Shown: piece after piece, positions 53,710-63,981 of the stretch | How the letters are laid out: each line of letters opens with the position of its first letter | Position numbering within the stretch: the first letter of the stretch is position 1 | Assembly (NCBI RefSeq): GCF_007197645.1 | Contig: NZ_VKGK01000011.1 | Coordinates: forward strand, 108,712-172,711 | Source of the DNA: Shewanella hanedai | Lineage (GTDB): Bacteria; Pseudomonadota; Gammaproteobacteria; Enterobacterales; Shewanellaceae | Length of the DNA: 64,000 bases | Reading direction: 5' to 3' | The notes under the pieces: model-generated | Database searches by the model: none | Seen by the model: only the letters and a program-made list of their open reading frames with translations | Told to the model about the DNA's origin: nothing | Position numbers and translations under genes: made by a program

Positions 53710-56538
53710 CTATAAATTAGAGACTGGATAGCCAAGTGCTTTAATATCCGCCTCAATCTTAGCTTTATCGCCCACGATAACCACGATCATCTGCTCAAGT
53801 TTTAGCTGTTCTTCAGCTAATTCATTGAGTTCAGTTTTAGTCATCTTATTGGTGATATCAGTCTGCGTATCCGTAAAGTTCGTATCAAGGTTGAAACGCT
53901 GGATACGACGCATAAAGCCAGCTTTCTGATAGGGAGTTTCGTAATCTAACGCTTTACCTTGTGAGATTGACGCTTTCATAAAAGCCAACTCCTCATCGGT
54001 TATTCCCAGATTTCTATACTCATCTATCTCTTTAACAAACTCAACCAACGCCTCTGAAGTGACATCGGTTCTCACGCTCGCTTGCGCTTCGAATACCCCT
54101 AGTTCACTGCCACCAGAGAAGTAACTCCGCGCGCCATAGGTGTAACCTTTATCTTCACGAAGATTAAGATTAATTCGGCTATTAAAGGCACCACCTAAGG
54201 GATAATTCATCAAGTACGATTTAAAAAATTCACCCGTGGCATCCCATGGTAATCCATGCTTTCCGAATTTAATCACCGACTGAGCAGCGCCTGGCTTATC
54301 GACGATATAAACTGTTCCACCTTGAAGTACCGGTAACTTAGCTAATGCAGGTAACGTAGAAGCCTCGCCTTTCCAATGAGATAGTCCACTCAGTTGTCCT
54401 AAAATCTCCGCTTCACTTAAATTACTCACTGCAACAATTTGTGCATTGCCACCCGTGTATTGCTGATGATAAAAAGCAGTAACATCGGCTAATGTTAATC
54501 CTGAAACCGTCTCTAAGGTGCCATTACTGCTCACGCCTAATGGGCTATCAGCGCCATAAATCAAACCATCAAATGCTGTATCAGCCATATAATTAGGGTC
54601 TGACATCATGTGCTGTAAACTTTGTAGCTGTTGTTGCTTTAGACGCTGAAAATCTGCTGCGCTAAACTTAGGCTCAAATAAGCGCTCTTCAACTATCGCT
54701 AAGGTTTCATCTAAACGAGAAGTCAGGCTAGAGACCTTGATGTAACTTTGATAACCGCTAGCACCAAAACTCACTGTGCTACCTAACATCTCCAGTGCTT
54801 GTGCTAACTCTTCTGAGCTGCGTTTCTGGCTCGACTCATTGAGCATGGAGGCTGTTAGCCCCGCAAGCCCAGCTTTATCAATAGGCACCAACCTGTGGCC
54901 ACCGTTAAGGTATATCAACAACTCAACCGTAGGAGTCTCTTCACTTTCAGTGCCAATAACCTCGATGCCATTAGCAAGCTCACCATGCCATAACTCTGGT
55001 GACTTTAGCACAGGAGCTTTACCTGCAGCGGGCATCACATTGCGATCAAATGAAGAGGTAATAGCTTGAATATTATCAATTCCAGTGACGGCTACATCCG
55101 ACACTTCAAGCACAGGTGGAGTAAAGGTATCTTCATGGGCAATGAGTTGCTTCTGCCCCTCAGGGACGATGCTCATCACCACCATCGGTTTATTTTTGAT
55201 ATAAGTGTTAAACACACGCATCACATCAGCTTTAGTCACATTGGCGTAGCGCGCTAAGTCTGTAGCTATCATATTCGGATCATCAGAAAATGTCTGATTA
55301 AAAGCTAAAGTAGACACCTTGCCAGAGACACTTTGCAGACCAAAGATAGTGCCAGCTTCAAATTGCACTTTCACTTTCTGCAGATCTTCATCGGTCACAC
55401 CGCGATGTTCAAACTCCTCAATCGACTCCTTCATCCGCTGTTCAAGATCTTTCAACTGACTGCCCTTTGCAGGGTTCGCCAAGGCGTACATGGAGAATTG
55501 ACAAGCCAACTCCTGACAAGGGTGACTTACGCCAGCTTGAACCGCGTAGCCATCTTTAACTAAATTTTTGTAGAAGATAGATGTTTTGCCGCCTCCAAGA
55601 ATATTAGAGAGAAGATCCAGCGCAGCTTCATCTTGATGACGGGCATAAACGGTTGGAAAAGCGATACGAATAAGCGGCAGATGTATCTTATCTTCCATTG
55701 AGATATAACGAGTCTTATCTAACGTCACTAAAGACTTCTTATCCGCGTTAACCTCAGGGCCCGATGGGATCTCACCAAAGTACTGATTTATCCAAGCCAA
55801 CGTTTGCATCTCATCGAAGTCGCCTCCAACGGTCAAGGTTGCGTTATTTGGACCATACCAACGTTTAAAGAAGTTTTTAACATCATCTAAGCTGGCACGT
55901 TCCAGATCTTCTGGCCAGCCAATAACAGGCCAAGAATATTGATGCCCTGCTGGGTAAAAGGCTTGATTAAACTGCTCGCCCATACGGCCGTAGGGTTGAT
56001 TGTCGATACGTTGAGCACGCTCATTTTTAACGGTTTCACGTTGAACTTCAAACTTCTCTTCTGTTAACGCTGGTAAGAAAAAGCCCATACGATCAGATTC
56101 AAGCCAGAGCATCTTCTCTAACTGGTTACTCGGTACAGTTTCAAAATAATTGGTTCTATCCGTATTCGTGGTGCCATTGAGCGTTCCGCCGGCTTCGGTA
56201 ACCGTTTTAAAATGCTGCTCATCACCCACATGTTGTGAGCCTTGGAACATCATATGTTCAAACAGGTGGGCAAAACCTGAACGTCCCTCTAACTCACGCG
56301 CAGACCCCACATGATAAGTGACATCCACATGCACTAAAGGATCCGATTTGTCTTGATGCAAAATGACCGTAAGACCATTGGCTAGCTGATATTTTTTGTA
56401 AGCGATACCCACTTCAGATTTAGCAAGGCTGACTGACTCAAGCAAGGTCACCCCTTGAGGCAAATTCGATTCTGTTTCTTGACTCGCACATCCAGCTAAC
56501 GCGGCTGAAATAGCCACGGCTAATATCCATTTTTTCAC
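53710..56538 (-). CDS. M16-family zinc peptidase lipoprotein
   Basis: A 942-residue two-domain M16 (pitrilysin/insulinase-type) peptidase anchored as a lipoprotein (lipobox LAGCASQ). The inverted zinc motif HxxEH is in SGFAHLFEHMMFQGSQHVG (about residues 95-110), with the distal Glu in ETVKNERAQRID. The second, inactive-type half begins around GELANGIEVIGTESEETPTV, with YPLGGAFNSRINLNLREDKGYTYG, the substrate-binding R-Y motif. Periplasmic; likely degrades peptides. Confidence 0.9.
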   Translation of the reverse strand: MKKWILAVAISAALAGCASQETESNLPQGVTLLESVSLAKSEVGIAYKKYQLANGLTVILHQDKSDPLVHVDVTYHVGSARELEGRSGFAHLFEHMMFQGSQHVGDEQHFKTVTEAGGTLNGTTNTDRTNYFETVPSNQLEKMLWLESDRMGFFLPALTEEKFEVQRETVKNERAQRIDNQPYGRMGEQFNQAFYPAGHQYSWPVIGWPEDLERASLDDVKNFFKRWYGPNNATLTVGGDFDEMQTLAWINQYFGEIPSGPEVNADKKSLVTLDKTRYISMEDKIHLPLIRIAFPTVYARHQDEAALDLLSNILGGGKTSIFYKNLVKDGYAVQAGVSHPCQELACQFSMYALANPAKGSQLKDLEQRMKESIEEFEHRGVTDEDLQKVKVQFEAGTIFGLQSVSGKVSTLAFNQTFSDDPNMIATDLARYANVTKADVMRVFNTYIKNKPMVVMSIVPEGQKQLIAHEDTFTPPVLEVSDVAVTGIDNIQAITSSFDRNVMPAAGKAPVLKSPELWHGELANGIEVIGTESEETPTVELLIYLNGGHRLVPIDKAGLAGLTASMLNESSQKRSSEELAQALEMLGSTVSFGASGYQSYIKVSSLTSRLDETLAIVEERLFEPKFSAADFQRLKQQQLQSLQHMMSDPNYMADTAFDGLIYGADSPLGVSSNGTLETVSGLTLADVTAFYHQQYTGGNAQIVAVSNLSEAEILGQLSGLSHWKGEASTLPALAKLPVLQGGTVYIVDKPGAAQSVIKFGKHGLPWDATGEFFKSYLMNYPLGGAFNSRINLNLREDKGYTYGARSYFSGGSELGVFEAQASVRTDVTSEALVEFVKEIDEYRNLGITDEELAFMKASISQGKALDYETPYQKAGFMRRIQRFNLDTNFTDTQTDITNKMTKTELNELAEEQLKLEQMIVVIVGDKAKIEADIKALGYPVSNL

Positions 56539-56575
56539 TTTAAAGCTCCTTACTGACTGAGCAATAACCCAGTAT

Positions 56576-56998
56576 TCATAACCAATGAAGTGCGAAAGCT
56601 GCCACTAAAAGATAACGTACACACTTACCTACTAATATCATCAGAGTCGATCTAAGCAGAGGAAGTTTCATCCAGCCTGCTAATAAACACAAAATATCAC
56701 CAATTAACGGTGCCCAAGATAAAAGAAGAGCCCAATAGCCATATTTTTGAATCAGTACCATAGCGTGGCGATACTTCCCTTTTGCGACCTCTTCTGGACT
56801 GCGAGCAAATCGGCCTAAACTGCCTAAGTAAAAACTGGTCAGCGCGCCGAGTGTATTGCCAACCGTGGCAGCAATAACCAAAGAAAGCCAAGCATCACTA
56901 CTTTCATTAAGCAGGGCGACAAGTAAAACTTCTGATCCACCCGGTAACAAGGTCGCAGCAAGGAAGGACGCACTGAACATTAACCATAACGCTGTCAT
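56576..56998 (-). CDS. YqaA family membrane protein
   Basis: A 140-residue DedA/SNARE-associated-type membrane protein. It contains SFLAATLLPGGSEVLLVALL, AATVGNTLGALTSFYLGSLGR, KYGYWALLLSWAPLIGDILCLLAGWM with the family's G-x-x-x-G helices and the conserved W-x-P-x-x-G-D motif. Lies downstream of the M16 gene region on the same strand, after a short gap. Function in E. coli is unknown. Confidence 0.85.
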   Translation of the reverse strand: MTALWLMFSASFLAATLLPGGSEVLLVALLNESSDAWLSLVIAATVGNTLGALTSFYLGSLGRFARSPEEVAKGKYRHAMVLIQKYGYWALLLSWAPLIGDILCLLAGWMKLPLLRSTLMILVGKCVRYLLVAAFALHWL

Positions 56999-57273
56999 AA
57001 AAGCTTACCTAATGAAAAATCGTAATTTTTTATTAATAAATACCGATTAATTATCAATGTTGAACTGGTGTTAAATTTTAAAGTTATTAAAACAAACCCT
57101 ATTATCACAATAAGTTATAACGAAATGGGTTTGTTTTGCAAGTAGTGCTATCTATACAATGGAAACATCGGATAATAGCCTAACTTATTTGCTCTATTTT
57201 GGGGCATAGAAAACACTTTATTAACACTTCATTACAGACCTTATTTTAATAATAAAAACTTGGAAAATTTATC

Positions 57274-58551
57274 ATGTGGCAAACCATTAAACAGATCCCT
57301 TTTTGGCAAAAAGTCCTCGCAGGCTTTATTTTAGGGGCAGGTGTCGGTGTTATTTTTGGCGAATCAGCCACGGTACTCAAGCCCTTAGGCGATATATTCA
57401 TCAGCGCAATTAAGATGCTCGTTGCACCTTTAATTTTATGTGCCATTGTCGTTAGCATCACCTCACTAGGCTCTCAAACCAGTCTTAAGCGTTTAAGCTT
57501 CAAAACATTAGCCATGTTTATGTTCACAGGCACAATCGCCTCGCTCATTGGCTTAACCGTTGGTTCACTGATTGATATGGGCGGCTCAATGGAGCTTGTG
57601 ACCACAGAAGTTCGTGAACGTAACATCCCTGGGTTCTCTCAAGTGCTTTTGGACATTATCCCGGTTAACCCTTTTGCATCACTCGCTGAAGGCAAAGTCC
57701 TGCAAATTATCGTCTTTGCGGTATTAGTTGGCATCGCCATCAACAAAGTCGGCGAAAAAGCGGCACCGCTTAAACACGCTTTCGAAGCTGGCGCAGAAGT
57801 CATGTTTCAGCTAACTCGCATGGTACTTCAGCTGACGCCTATCGGTGTTTTTGGTCTGATGGCTTGGGTCGTCGGAGAGTATGGTTTATCCATGCTATTA
57901 CCTTTAGGTAAGTTTATTGCTGCTATCTATATCGCCGCATTGATACATATCATCTTTGTGTATGGCGGTTTAATTAAATTTGCCGCTAAGCTAAGCCCGT
58001 TACAGTTCTTTCGTAAAGCCATGCCAGCTCAAATTGTCGCCTTCTCAACAGCTTCAAGCTTCGGCACACTGCCAGCGAGCACGCGTTGTACTGAATCAAT
58101 GGGCGTGTCCAAACAATACAGCTCTTTTGTATTGCCCCTAGGTGCAACCATGAATATGGACGGTTGTGGCGGGATATACCCAGCCATTGCAGCCATCTTT
58201 ATTGCGCAAATCTATGGCATCCAGTTGGATATGACTGACTACATGCTGATAGCTGTGACAGCAACGGTAGCCTCAGTTGGTACCGCTGGTGTTCCTGGAA
58301 GCGCGATGGTCATGCTTTCAGTGACCTTAGGCGTTGTGGGTCTGCCACTCGAAGGAATTGCGTTTATCGCCGCTATCGATCGCATCATCGACATGATCCG
58401 AACCAGTACTAACGTCACTGGAGACATGATGACAGCTGTGGTCATCGGGAAATCTGAAGGTTTATTAGATGAGCAACAGTTCTATAATAACCAAGAAGCG
58501 GATATCAATGAAAACGCGACAGCGACTCAAACGAAGTCAGCTTCTGAGTAA
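57274..58551 (+). CDS. Dicarboxylate/amino acid:cation symporter (DAACS family)
   Basis: A 425-residue transporter of the GltP/DctA/SstT superfamily with 8 helices and two re-entrant loops. Motifs: LKPLGDIFISAIKMLVAPLILCAIV, TASSFGTLPASTRCTE (first Ser-rich hairpin, here TASSFGTLPAS), GATMNMDGCGGIYPAIAAIFIAQ (NMDG binding motif) and SVGTAGVPGSAMVML (the second hairpin). Likely Na+- or H+-coupled uptake of glutamate, aspartate or dicarboxylates; sub-specificity not decided. Confidence 0.93.
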   Translation: MWQTIKQIPFWQKVLAGFILGAGVGVIFGESATVLKPLGDIFISAIKMLVAPLILCAIVVSITSLGSQTSLKRLSFKTLAMFMFTGTIASLIGLTVGSLIDMGGSMELVTTEVRERNIPGFSQVLLDIIPVNPFASLAEGKVLQIIVFAVLVGIAINKVGEKAAPLKHAFEAGAEVMFQLTRMVLQLTPIGVFGLMAWVVGEYGLSMLLPLGKFIAAIYIAALIHIIFVYGGLIKFAAKLSPLQFFRKAMPAQIVAFSTASSFGTLPASTRCTESMGVSKQYSSFVLPLGATMNMDGCGGIYPAIAAIFIAQIYGIQLDMTDYMLIAVTATVASVGTAGVPGSAMVMLSVTLGVVGLPLEGIAFIAAIDRIIDMIRTSTNVTGDMMTAVVIGKSEGLLDEQQFYNNQEADINENATATQTKSASE

Positions 58552-58591
58552 TTCCAGCATTTTTAAGACTTAAATATATCTTCAAAAAATC

Positions 58592-58614
58592 AGCCGCTGT
58601 TGCGGCTTTTTTTA
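58592..58614 (+). terminator. Terminator after the symporter gene
   Basis: AGCCGC-TGTT-GCGGCT followed by seven T. Confidence 0.85.
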
Positions 58615-58708
58615 TGATAAAAAACGCTAATAGCCTATTAAAATTACGTTATTTAGTATTATACTTACCCTACATTTACAAGCTGGTTTAACAATATAAG
58701 GCTAATAT

Positions 58709-58894
58709 ATGGCAAAGTTTTTTCTGTTACCCATTATCTTATGCCTGTTGTGGACAGGTTTTTTACACTTCAATGGCGTGCCTCTTAAACAAGGCAAAAA
58801 AGGCTTTGTTTATATTATCGCGATCAGCGCAAGCATCATCTTCTCTCTTGCCTTACTACTTTGGATCACAGCTGAGCAAAATATCTCTAGCTAA
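58709..58894 (+). CDS. Small membrane protein, 61 aa
   Basis: Two predicted helices (FFLLPIILCLLWTGFLHF and FVYIIAISASIIFSLALLLWI) joined by a short basic loop (KQGKKG), with a few residues outside. AAGGC precedes the ATG by 6 nt. No family recognised; small membrane proteins of this type are often stress related, which is inference. Confidence 0.6.
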   Translation: MAKFFLLPIILCLLWTGFLHFNGVPLKQGKKGFVYIIAISASIIFSLALLLWITAEQNISS

Positions 58895-58994
58895 CAGCAT
58901 ATCCACCTCTTTAAATGGAAATCTAATTCCATTTGTAGTATAAGCACTCTCAATTAAGCTCTATCCATCAAATCAGCGGTATCTAGAAGGTCCC

Positions 58995-59330
58995 ATGTCA
59001 GATAAATTTTTCTTTAAAGGGCGCAAAACCCCTAAGCCTAAACATACAAGTTTCGGCTATAACACTAAGCGAGCCTCAAAACTAGGCAGCAGTGATAACC
59101 CACTTAACTTGGTCGTCAGTAACGATACGCGTAAAGTAGAAATAGAAGCCCTGTTAAACGAACACGATTTAATTGCTAACATTGAGATTAACTCGGACGT
59201 TGAAGAGAACATTGTAGAGCTAGACGGTATTTTGAATAAGCCTGAAACCACTCGCTTCGATAAAAAGCCGAACAGGAATGAGCCCTGTCCTTGTGGTAGC
59301 GGTAATAAATATAAGAAGTGCTGCGCATAG
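58995..59330 (+). CDS. SEC-C motif protein, PBPRA1643 type
   Basis: A 111-residue protein. The N-terminal SDKFFFKGRKTPKPKHTSFGYNTKRASKLG is basic, and the C-terminus is a SEC-C zinc motif (RNEPCPCGSGNKYKKCCA; CxC...CC). This matches the SWIM/SEC-C family with the PBPRA1643 pattern. A zinc-binding or ribosome/SecA-related role is inferred from the SEC-C motif only. An AGAAGG site precedes the ATG. Confidence 0.85.
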   Translation: MSDKFFFKGRKTPKPKHTSFGYNTKRASKLGSSDNPLNLVVSNDTRKVEIEALLNEHDLIANIEINSDVEENIVELDGILNKPETTRFDKKPNRNEPCPCGSGNKYKKCCA

Positions 59331-59340
59331 CAATACTGAT

Positions 59341-59377
59341 GTCACTAGTTGCTCTTATTGCCACTAGTGACGCTTTC
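59341..59377. terminator. Hairpin between SEC-C and PilZ-like genes
   Basis: GTCACTAGT and ACTAGTGAC form a 9-bp stem with a 13-nt loop, then GCTTTCT. Confidence 0.6.
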
Positions 59378-59510
59378 TCACCTAGTTATTGTTTGAAATC
59401 GTTGTTGAATGTCGCATTAACTCATCTTAAGTCTTAGATAAAGTCTCTTACTCTAAGGTCAATGTTTCTCCCCCCATTAAACATAAACCCTGAACTGATA
59501 TTTAAGTTCA

Positions 59511-60107
59511 TTACATCGCTTTGCGATACAGATCCAAGTGCCTCGATCTATGCTGAGAAAATAGGAACTGTCTGATCACATCTTGCCCATGGTTTAAACA
59601 CTCGAATCTTGCTGCAAAAATATGCCTATCGGCTCTCACCGCTTGCAATTGCAACTCCACCGACTTTTGATCCGGTAAGTTTAGGTTCAATACTTTCCCA
59701 TCAAGGCTCTCATCGATATTCAAGGTATCTTGCATATCCAAGGTGATCCCGGTTGATGAAAGAGACAAAATATTACCCAATGGAATATCTGTACCGTCAG
59801 TTAGGGTCACATCCACAGGTGGCTTTACGCGCCAACTACGCTCGTGACCATTGATATCAATCACTTCAGGTGCACCTAAGTTTTGTATAATTTCACCAAA
59901 CTCATTGATTTCAATCTTGAGCGGGATCCACAATTTATAACCTGGCCCTTCAGCTAAAAGAGACAAACTTGATTGGTGCAATATGGACGCTAAACAACTG
60001 GGAATGTTAGTTTGTACTTTCACAAGTTGACGCTGCTCTAACTCAGCGTTCGCTGCCGTTGAGAATAGCTCCCTAAAGAGATCAACTTCATCAGTTGAGA
60101 AATTCAT
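59511..60107 (-). CDS. Possible PilZ-domain-like protein
   Basis: A 198-residue cytoplasmic protein. The N-terminal 90 residues resemble YcgR-type beta folds; from about residue 90 there is ERSWRVKPPVDVTLTDGTDIPLGNILSLSSTGITLDM, which resembles PilZ (RxxR-like and D/NxSxxG motifs), but the arginine motif is not exact (RSWR) and the Asp of the second motif is replaced (ILSLSSTG). Could bind c-di-GMP weakly or not at all. Promoter side faces oadB. Function unproven. Confidence 0.55.
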   Translation of the reverse strand: MNFSTDEVDLFRELFSTAANAELEQRQLVKVQTNIPSCLASILHQSSLSLLAEGPGYKLWIPLKIEINEFGEIIQNLGAPEVIDINGHERSWRVKPPVDVTLTDGTDIPLGNILSLSSTGITLDMQDTLNIDESLDGKVLNLNLPDQKSVELQLQAVRADRHIFAARFECLNHGQDVIRQFLFSQHRSRHLDLYRKAM

Positions 60108-60219
60108 GTCGGTCTCAATGTATAAAAAATGTTACATTGATTATAAAGCGTTCAACATTTAGCTTCAATCCCTTATTATTTAAGCTCTGGTAAGAGATAA
60201 TTATAAAGGTAATAAATAC

Positions 60220-60246
60220 AAAAAAGCCCATCTGAGATGGGCTTTA
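60220..60246 (-). terminator. Terminator of the oadGAB operon
   Basis: AAAGCCCATCT-GA-GATGGGCTTT flanked by A and T tracts; it ends the minus-strand operon 25 bp past the oadB stop. Confidence 0.85.
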
Positions 60247-60268
60247 AACATAAACATTAAACTAAATG

Positions 60269-61399
60269 CTAGCCTAGCACGGCAATCAATACACCAGCTG
60301 CCACAGCAGATCCGAGAACACCAGCAACGTTTGGCCCCATCGCATGCATCAACAGGAAGTTATGTTGATTAGACTCTAGACCAACCTTGTTAACTACCCT
60401 AGCCGCCATTGGAACCGCTGAGACGCCCGCAGCACCAATCAAAGGATTAATCTTGCCGCCAGATAGCTTACACATTAACTTAGCCATCAATACGCCTGTT
60501 GCTGTTCCTATTGCAAATGCAACGGCACCCAAAAGTAAAATACCTAGGGTTTCAATTTGTAAAAACTTGTCAGCTGAAAGCTTAGAACCTACAGCCAAGC
60601 CAAGAAAGATAGTCACAATGTTGATCAACTCATTTTGAGCCGTATTTGACAATCTATCCACGACACCAGACTCGCGCATCAAGTTACCTAAACAGAACAT
60701 ACCCACTAAAGGGGTTGCTGCTGGTAAAAACAGAATCGTTAAGCCTAATACCATCAGTGGAAAGATGATTTTTTCTTTCTTACTGACCTCCCTTAGCTGC
60801 TCCATCTTAATTTTACGCTCAGCTTCAGTGGTAAATAATCTCATGATAGGCGGTTGTATAAGGGGGACCAACGCCATGTAAGAGTATGCAGCAACGGCAA
60901 TCGCACCAAGCAAATCAGGGGCAAGCTTAGAAGCGAGAAAAATCGCCGTTGGCCCATCAGCACCACCGATGATGGCAATTGCCCCCGCATCTTTCATACT
61001 GAAATCAAAGCCTGGTACAAAATTTAACGCCACAGCGCCTATCAAGGTAGCGAAGATACCAAATTGTGCTGCGGCCCCGAGTAATAACATCTTAGGGTTA
61101 GCGATTAAGGCACCAAAATCAGTCATGGCACCCACGCCCATGAATATCAGCAGTGGAAATATTCCCGTTTCAATTCCAACGTGGTAAGCAAAATAGAGCA
61201 AGCCTCCCTCATCGGTAAAGCCACCATTTGGAATATTGGCCAAGATAGCACCAAAACCAATAGGCAAAAGCAGTAAGGGTTCAAACTTTTTAACAATCGC
61301 TAGGTAAAGAAGCAAAGCCCCTACCCCCATCATTAACAATTGGCCGCCGGTAAAATTAGCAATACCTGACTCAGACCAAAATGCAATTAATCCTTCCAT
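60269..61399 (-). CDS. oadB: Oxaloacetate decarboxylase beta subunit (sodium pump)
   Basis: Membrane subunit that decarboxylates carboxybiotin and pumps Na+ out. The 376 residues hold about nine helices. Conserved segments: [42 protein letters not shown] (the GGADGPT sodium-site motif) and [19 protein letters not shown]. Third gene of the operon; 8 bp after oadA. Confidence 0.95.
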   Translation of the reverse strand: MEGLIAFWSESGIANFTGGQLLMMGVGALLLYLAIVKKFEPLLLLPIGFGAILANIPNGGFTDEGGLLYFAYHVGIETGIFPLLIFMGVGAMTDFGALIANPKMLLLGAAAQFGIFATLIGAVALNFVPGFDFSMKDAGAIAIIGGADGPTAIFLASKLAPDLLGAIAVAAYSYMALVPLIQPPIMRLFTTEAERKIKMEQLREVSKKEKIIFPLMVLGLTILFLPAATPLVGMFCLGNLMRESGVVDRLSNTAQNELINIVTIFLGLAVGSKLSADKFLQIETLGILLLGAVAFAIGTATGVLMAKLMCKLSGGKINPLIGAAGVSAVPMAARVVNKVGLESNQHNFLLMHAMGPNVAGVLGSAVAAGVLIAVLG

Positions 61400-61407
61400 C
61401 TGACCTC

Positions 61408-63207
61408 CTATGCCAAGCCTAATAATTGATGACCTACAGAGACAGAGTCCCCTTCTTTAACCCAGATTTTACTTATCACGCCATCAGCTTCAGCACGAAT
61501 TTCAGTTTCCATCTTCATCGCTTCTAATATAATCACCACATCCCCTTCGCGAACTGTGTCACCTGTTGATACGTTGACCTTAAAGATGTTTCCTGAAAGT
61601 GGGGCATTCATCTCTAATTTCACAACATTACTTTGAGTCAGCGCCGCTTGTGGTGCTACAGGGGCTGTGAAAGGGATAACATTTTCAGCAGGACTGATCT
61701 GACTGATATCCCCACCCGCTGAAACCTCTACAACAAAGCTCTGACCTTCTACATTCACAGTATACGTTTCAGGACCTCTCTGCTCTTGTGCGGTACTGTC
61801 AACCTCGACTTTCGGGGCAAGCACAGGCTTAGGTTCAAACGCATCAGGATTATTTCTGTTTTTAATAAACTTCAAACCGATCTGCGGAAACAATGCATAA
61901 GTGAGCACGTCTTCAGACAACTCAGATGCCAAATCAAGGCCATCTTCAGTTGCTTTATCTTTAAGCTCTTGGGTTAAGTTATCTAATTCTGGTGACAGTA
62001 GATCGGCAGGACGACAAGTTATTGCTTCAGCACCATCAAGCACTTTGGCTTGCAGCTCTTGATTAACAGCCGCTGGTGTTGCGCCATATTCGCCCTTCAA
62101 TACGCCTTCAGTCTCTTTGGTAAGAGACTTATATCGTTCACCCGTCAGTACGTTAATCACCGCTTGAGTGCCAACGATTTGAGATGTGGGAGTCACTAAA
62201 GGTAGGAAGCCTAGGTCTTCACGCACTTTCGGAATCTCCTCAAGCACTAAATCTAACTTGTCTGCAGCGCCCTGCTCTTTTAACTGACTCTCCAAGTTTG
62301 TCAGCATTCCACCAGGCACTTGTGCACGTAGAATTCGCGAGTCGATGCCTTTAAGCTCACCTTCAAACTGTGCATACTTCTTACGTACATCTCTAAAGTA
62401 GGCAGCAATCTCTTCAAGCAGAGCCATATCATAGCCAGTAGCTCTATCAGTACCCTCGACCATGGCAACCAAAGTTTCTGTCGCACTGTGGCCATACGTT
62501 TGGCTCATTGATGAGATAGCGGTATCGAGTACGTCGATACCTGCTTCGATGGCTTTTAAGTATGTAGCAGAACTTAACCCAGTCGTCGCATGACAATGCA
62601 TAGAAACCATAAGATCTGTCTGTGACTTGATTTGACTTATCATGTCAAAAGCATCAAACGGCTTAAGCAATCCAGCCATATCCTTAATACAGATTGAATG
62701 GCAGCCCATATCCTCAAGCCGTTTTGCCATATCAACCCAAGTATCTAAGTTATGCACTGGACTGGTTGTATAAGAGATAGTGCCCTGCGCATGGCCACCC
62801 ACCTCAACCACAGACTTAACGGCCGTTTCTAAGTTACGGACATCATTCATCGCATCAAAAATACGGAACACATCAACGCCGTTGGTATGAGCACGTTCAA
62901 CAAACTTATGTACCAAATCATCGGCATAATGACGGTAACCTAACAGGTTTTGCCCACGTAAAAGCATCTGCTGGGGCGTATTAGGCATCACTTTTTTCAA
63001 CTCACGGATGCGCTCCCATGGATCTTCACCTAAATAACGAATGCAGGAGTCAAACGTGGCTCCTCCCCAAGACTCCAGAGACCAGAAGCCAACTTTATCC
63101 AATAGTGGCGCGATAGGCAGCATATCTTCGGTTCGAAGACGTGTTGCCAGAATTGATTGGTGTGCATCTCTTAGGACGACGTCGGTTAACGCAAGTGGCT
63201 TACTCAT
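61408..63207 (-). CDS. oadA: Oxaloacetate decarboxylase alpha subunit, biotin-carrying
   Basis: Carboxyltransferase plus biotin carrier, 599 residues. The N-terminal TIM-barrel carboxyltransferase has [43 protein letters not shown] and [20 protein letters not shown]; the C-terminal biotinyl domain has the EAMKMETEI motif with the biotinylated Lys. An acidic/Pro-rich linker joins them. Works with OadB and OadG as a sodium pump in anaerobic or fermentative carboxylate metabolism. Confidence 0.95.
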   Translation of the reverse strand: MSKPLALTDVVLRDAHQSILATRLRTEDMLPIAPLLDKVGFWSLESWGGATFDSCIRYLGEDPWERIRELKKVMPNTPQQMLLRGQNLLGYRHYADDLVHKFVERAHTNGVDVFRIFDAMNDVRNLETAVKSVVEVGGHAQGTISYTTSPVHNLDTWVDMAKRLEDMGCHSICIKDMAGLLKPFDAFDMISQIKSQTDLMVSMHCHATTGLSSATYLKAIEAGIDVLDTAISSMSQTYGHSATETLVAMVEGTDRATGYDMALLEEIAAYFRDVRKKYAQFEGELKGIDSRILRAQVPGGMLTNLESQLKEQGAADKLDLVLEEIPKVREDLGFLPLVTPTSQIVGTQAVINVLTGERYKSLTKETEGVLKGEYGATPAAVNQELQAKVLDGAEAITCRPADLLSPELDNLTQELKDKATEDGLDLASELSEDVLTYALFPQIGLKFIKNRNNPDAFEPKPVLAPKVEVDSTAQEQRGPETYTVNVEGQSFVVEVSAGGDISQISPAENVIPFTAPVAPQAALTQSNVVKLEMNAPLSGNIFKVNVSTGDTVREGDVVIILEAMKMETEIRAEADGVISKIWVKEGDSVSVGHQLLGLA

Positions 63208-63228
63208 AGAAAATCCCTACTGCTATTA

Positions 63229-63474
63229 TTATGCTTTAGCGCGATATTGCTCAATGGCTGCAGTGATCACTGCTACCATTTTGGGATCGATTCCCTGACT
63301 TTGTACACTAACGCCGCTGTTAACGGGTTTTGTAGGCGCTACGGGTAAAGGCGCAAATTTCCATGCCACCAATTTAACCCCTAAAATCAATACTGTTAGA
63401 AAGACGAACACTAAACTCATACCCAACAACATGATGCCAAACGATTCAACAATTTGTTCAGATATCGACTCCAT
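63229..63474 (-). CDS. oadG: Oxaloacetate decarboxylase gamma subunit
   Basis: Small membrane subunit that binds the catalytic metal and stabilises the complex. The 81 residues start MESISEQIVESFGIMLLGM, have one helix (MLLGMSLVFVFLTVLILGVKLVAWKFAPLP) and a C-terminal tail KMVAVITAAIEQYRAKA. I chose ATG 63474 (AGAGGG upstream); the longer reading to 63519 adds a non-conserved extension. First gene of the operon, 21 bp before oadA. Confidence 0.93.
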   Translation of the reverse strand: MESISEQIVESFGIMLLGMSLVFVFLTVLILGVKLVAWKFAPLPVAPTKPVNSGVSVQSQGIDPKMVAVITAAIEQYRAKA

Positions 63475-63981
63475 CACACCCTCTTTATTTTTCTCTGTAT
63501 AACCTAGGGAACACAACACCTAGAAAATAACTTTTTATTCACTTTTGAGAATAAACCTAGCTACCTTAGCTTTAACGTTTGCAATCAACAGAGCTGAGTT
63601 AAGCCAGCTCATAGAGAAAACAATAACCAATCTATAACAAAGTACCGACACCGTTGTAAATTGGTCATACCAAATAAATCAAAACCAGAGCTAGTTGACT
63701 GTGAAATTAATAAAATTTATGACAATTTATTGAGAAACCATTAACCAGCTAACGATATCATGTCGTTTATACGTAGAAAGTTGTACTAACAGATAACCTA
63801 GATTTAAAAATAGAAACTTGGAATTTGACAAGATGAAATGTTATGCAGTTTATGCTAATAATTTCGAGAAACTTGAAGCTAATACCAATCAGTATAAGAA
63901 GTTGATCTACTCAGAGTCTGACGAATCCCCACAAAAAGAGATGAATAAATAATGAGATAGGTGAAATAGTGAGGAACATTC
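63475..63981. other. Intergenic region beyond oadG
   Basis: No ORF I can support. It should hold the oadG promoter (minus) and, from 63880, a truncated end of the structured repeat. Confidence 0.6.
63880..63917. repeat. Truncated left end of the structured repeat
   Basis: Identical over 38 bp to the left end of copy B (48486-48523), from TAATACCAATCAGTATAA to CTACTCAGAGT, then diverges. No matching right end before the window edge. Confidence 0.8.
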
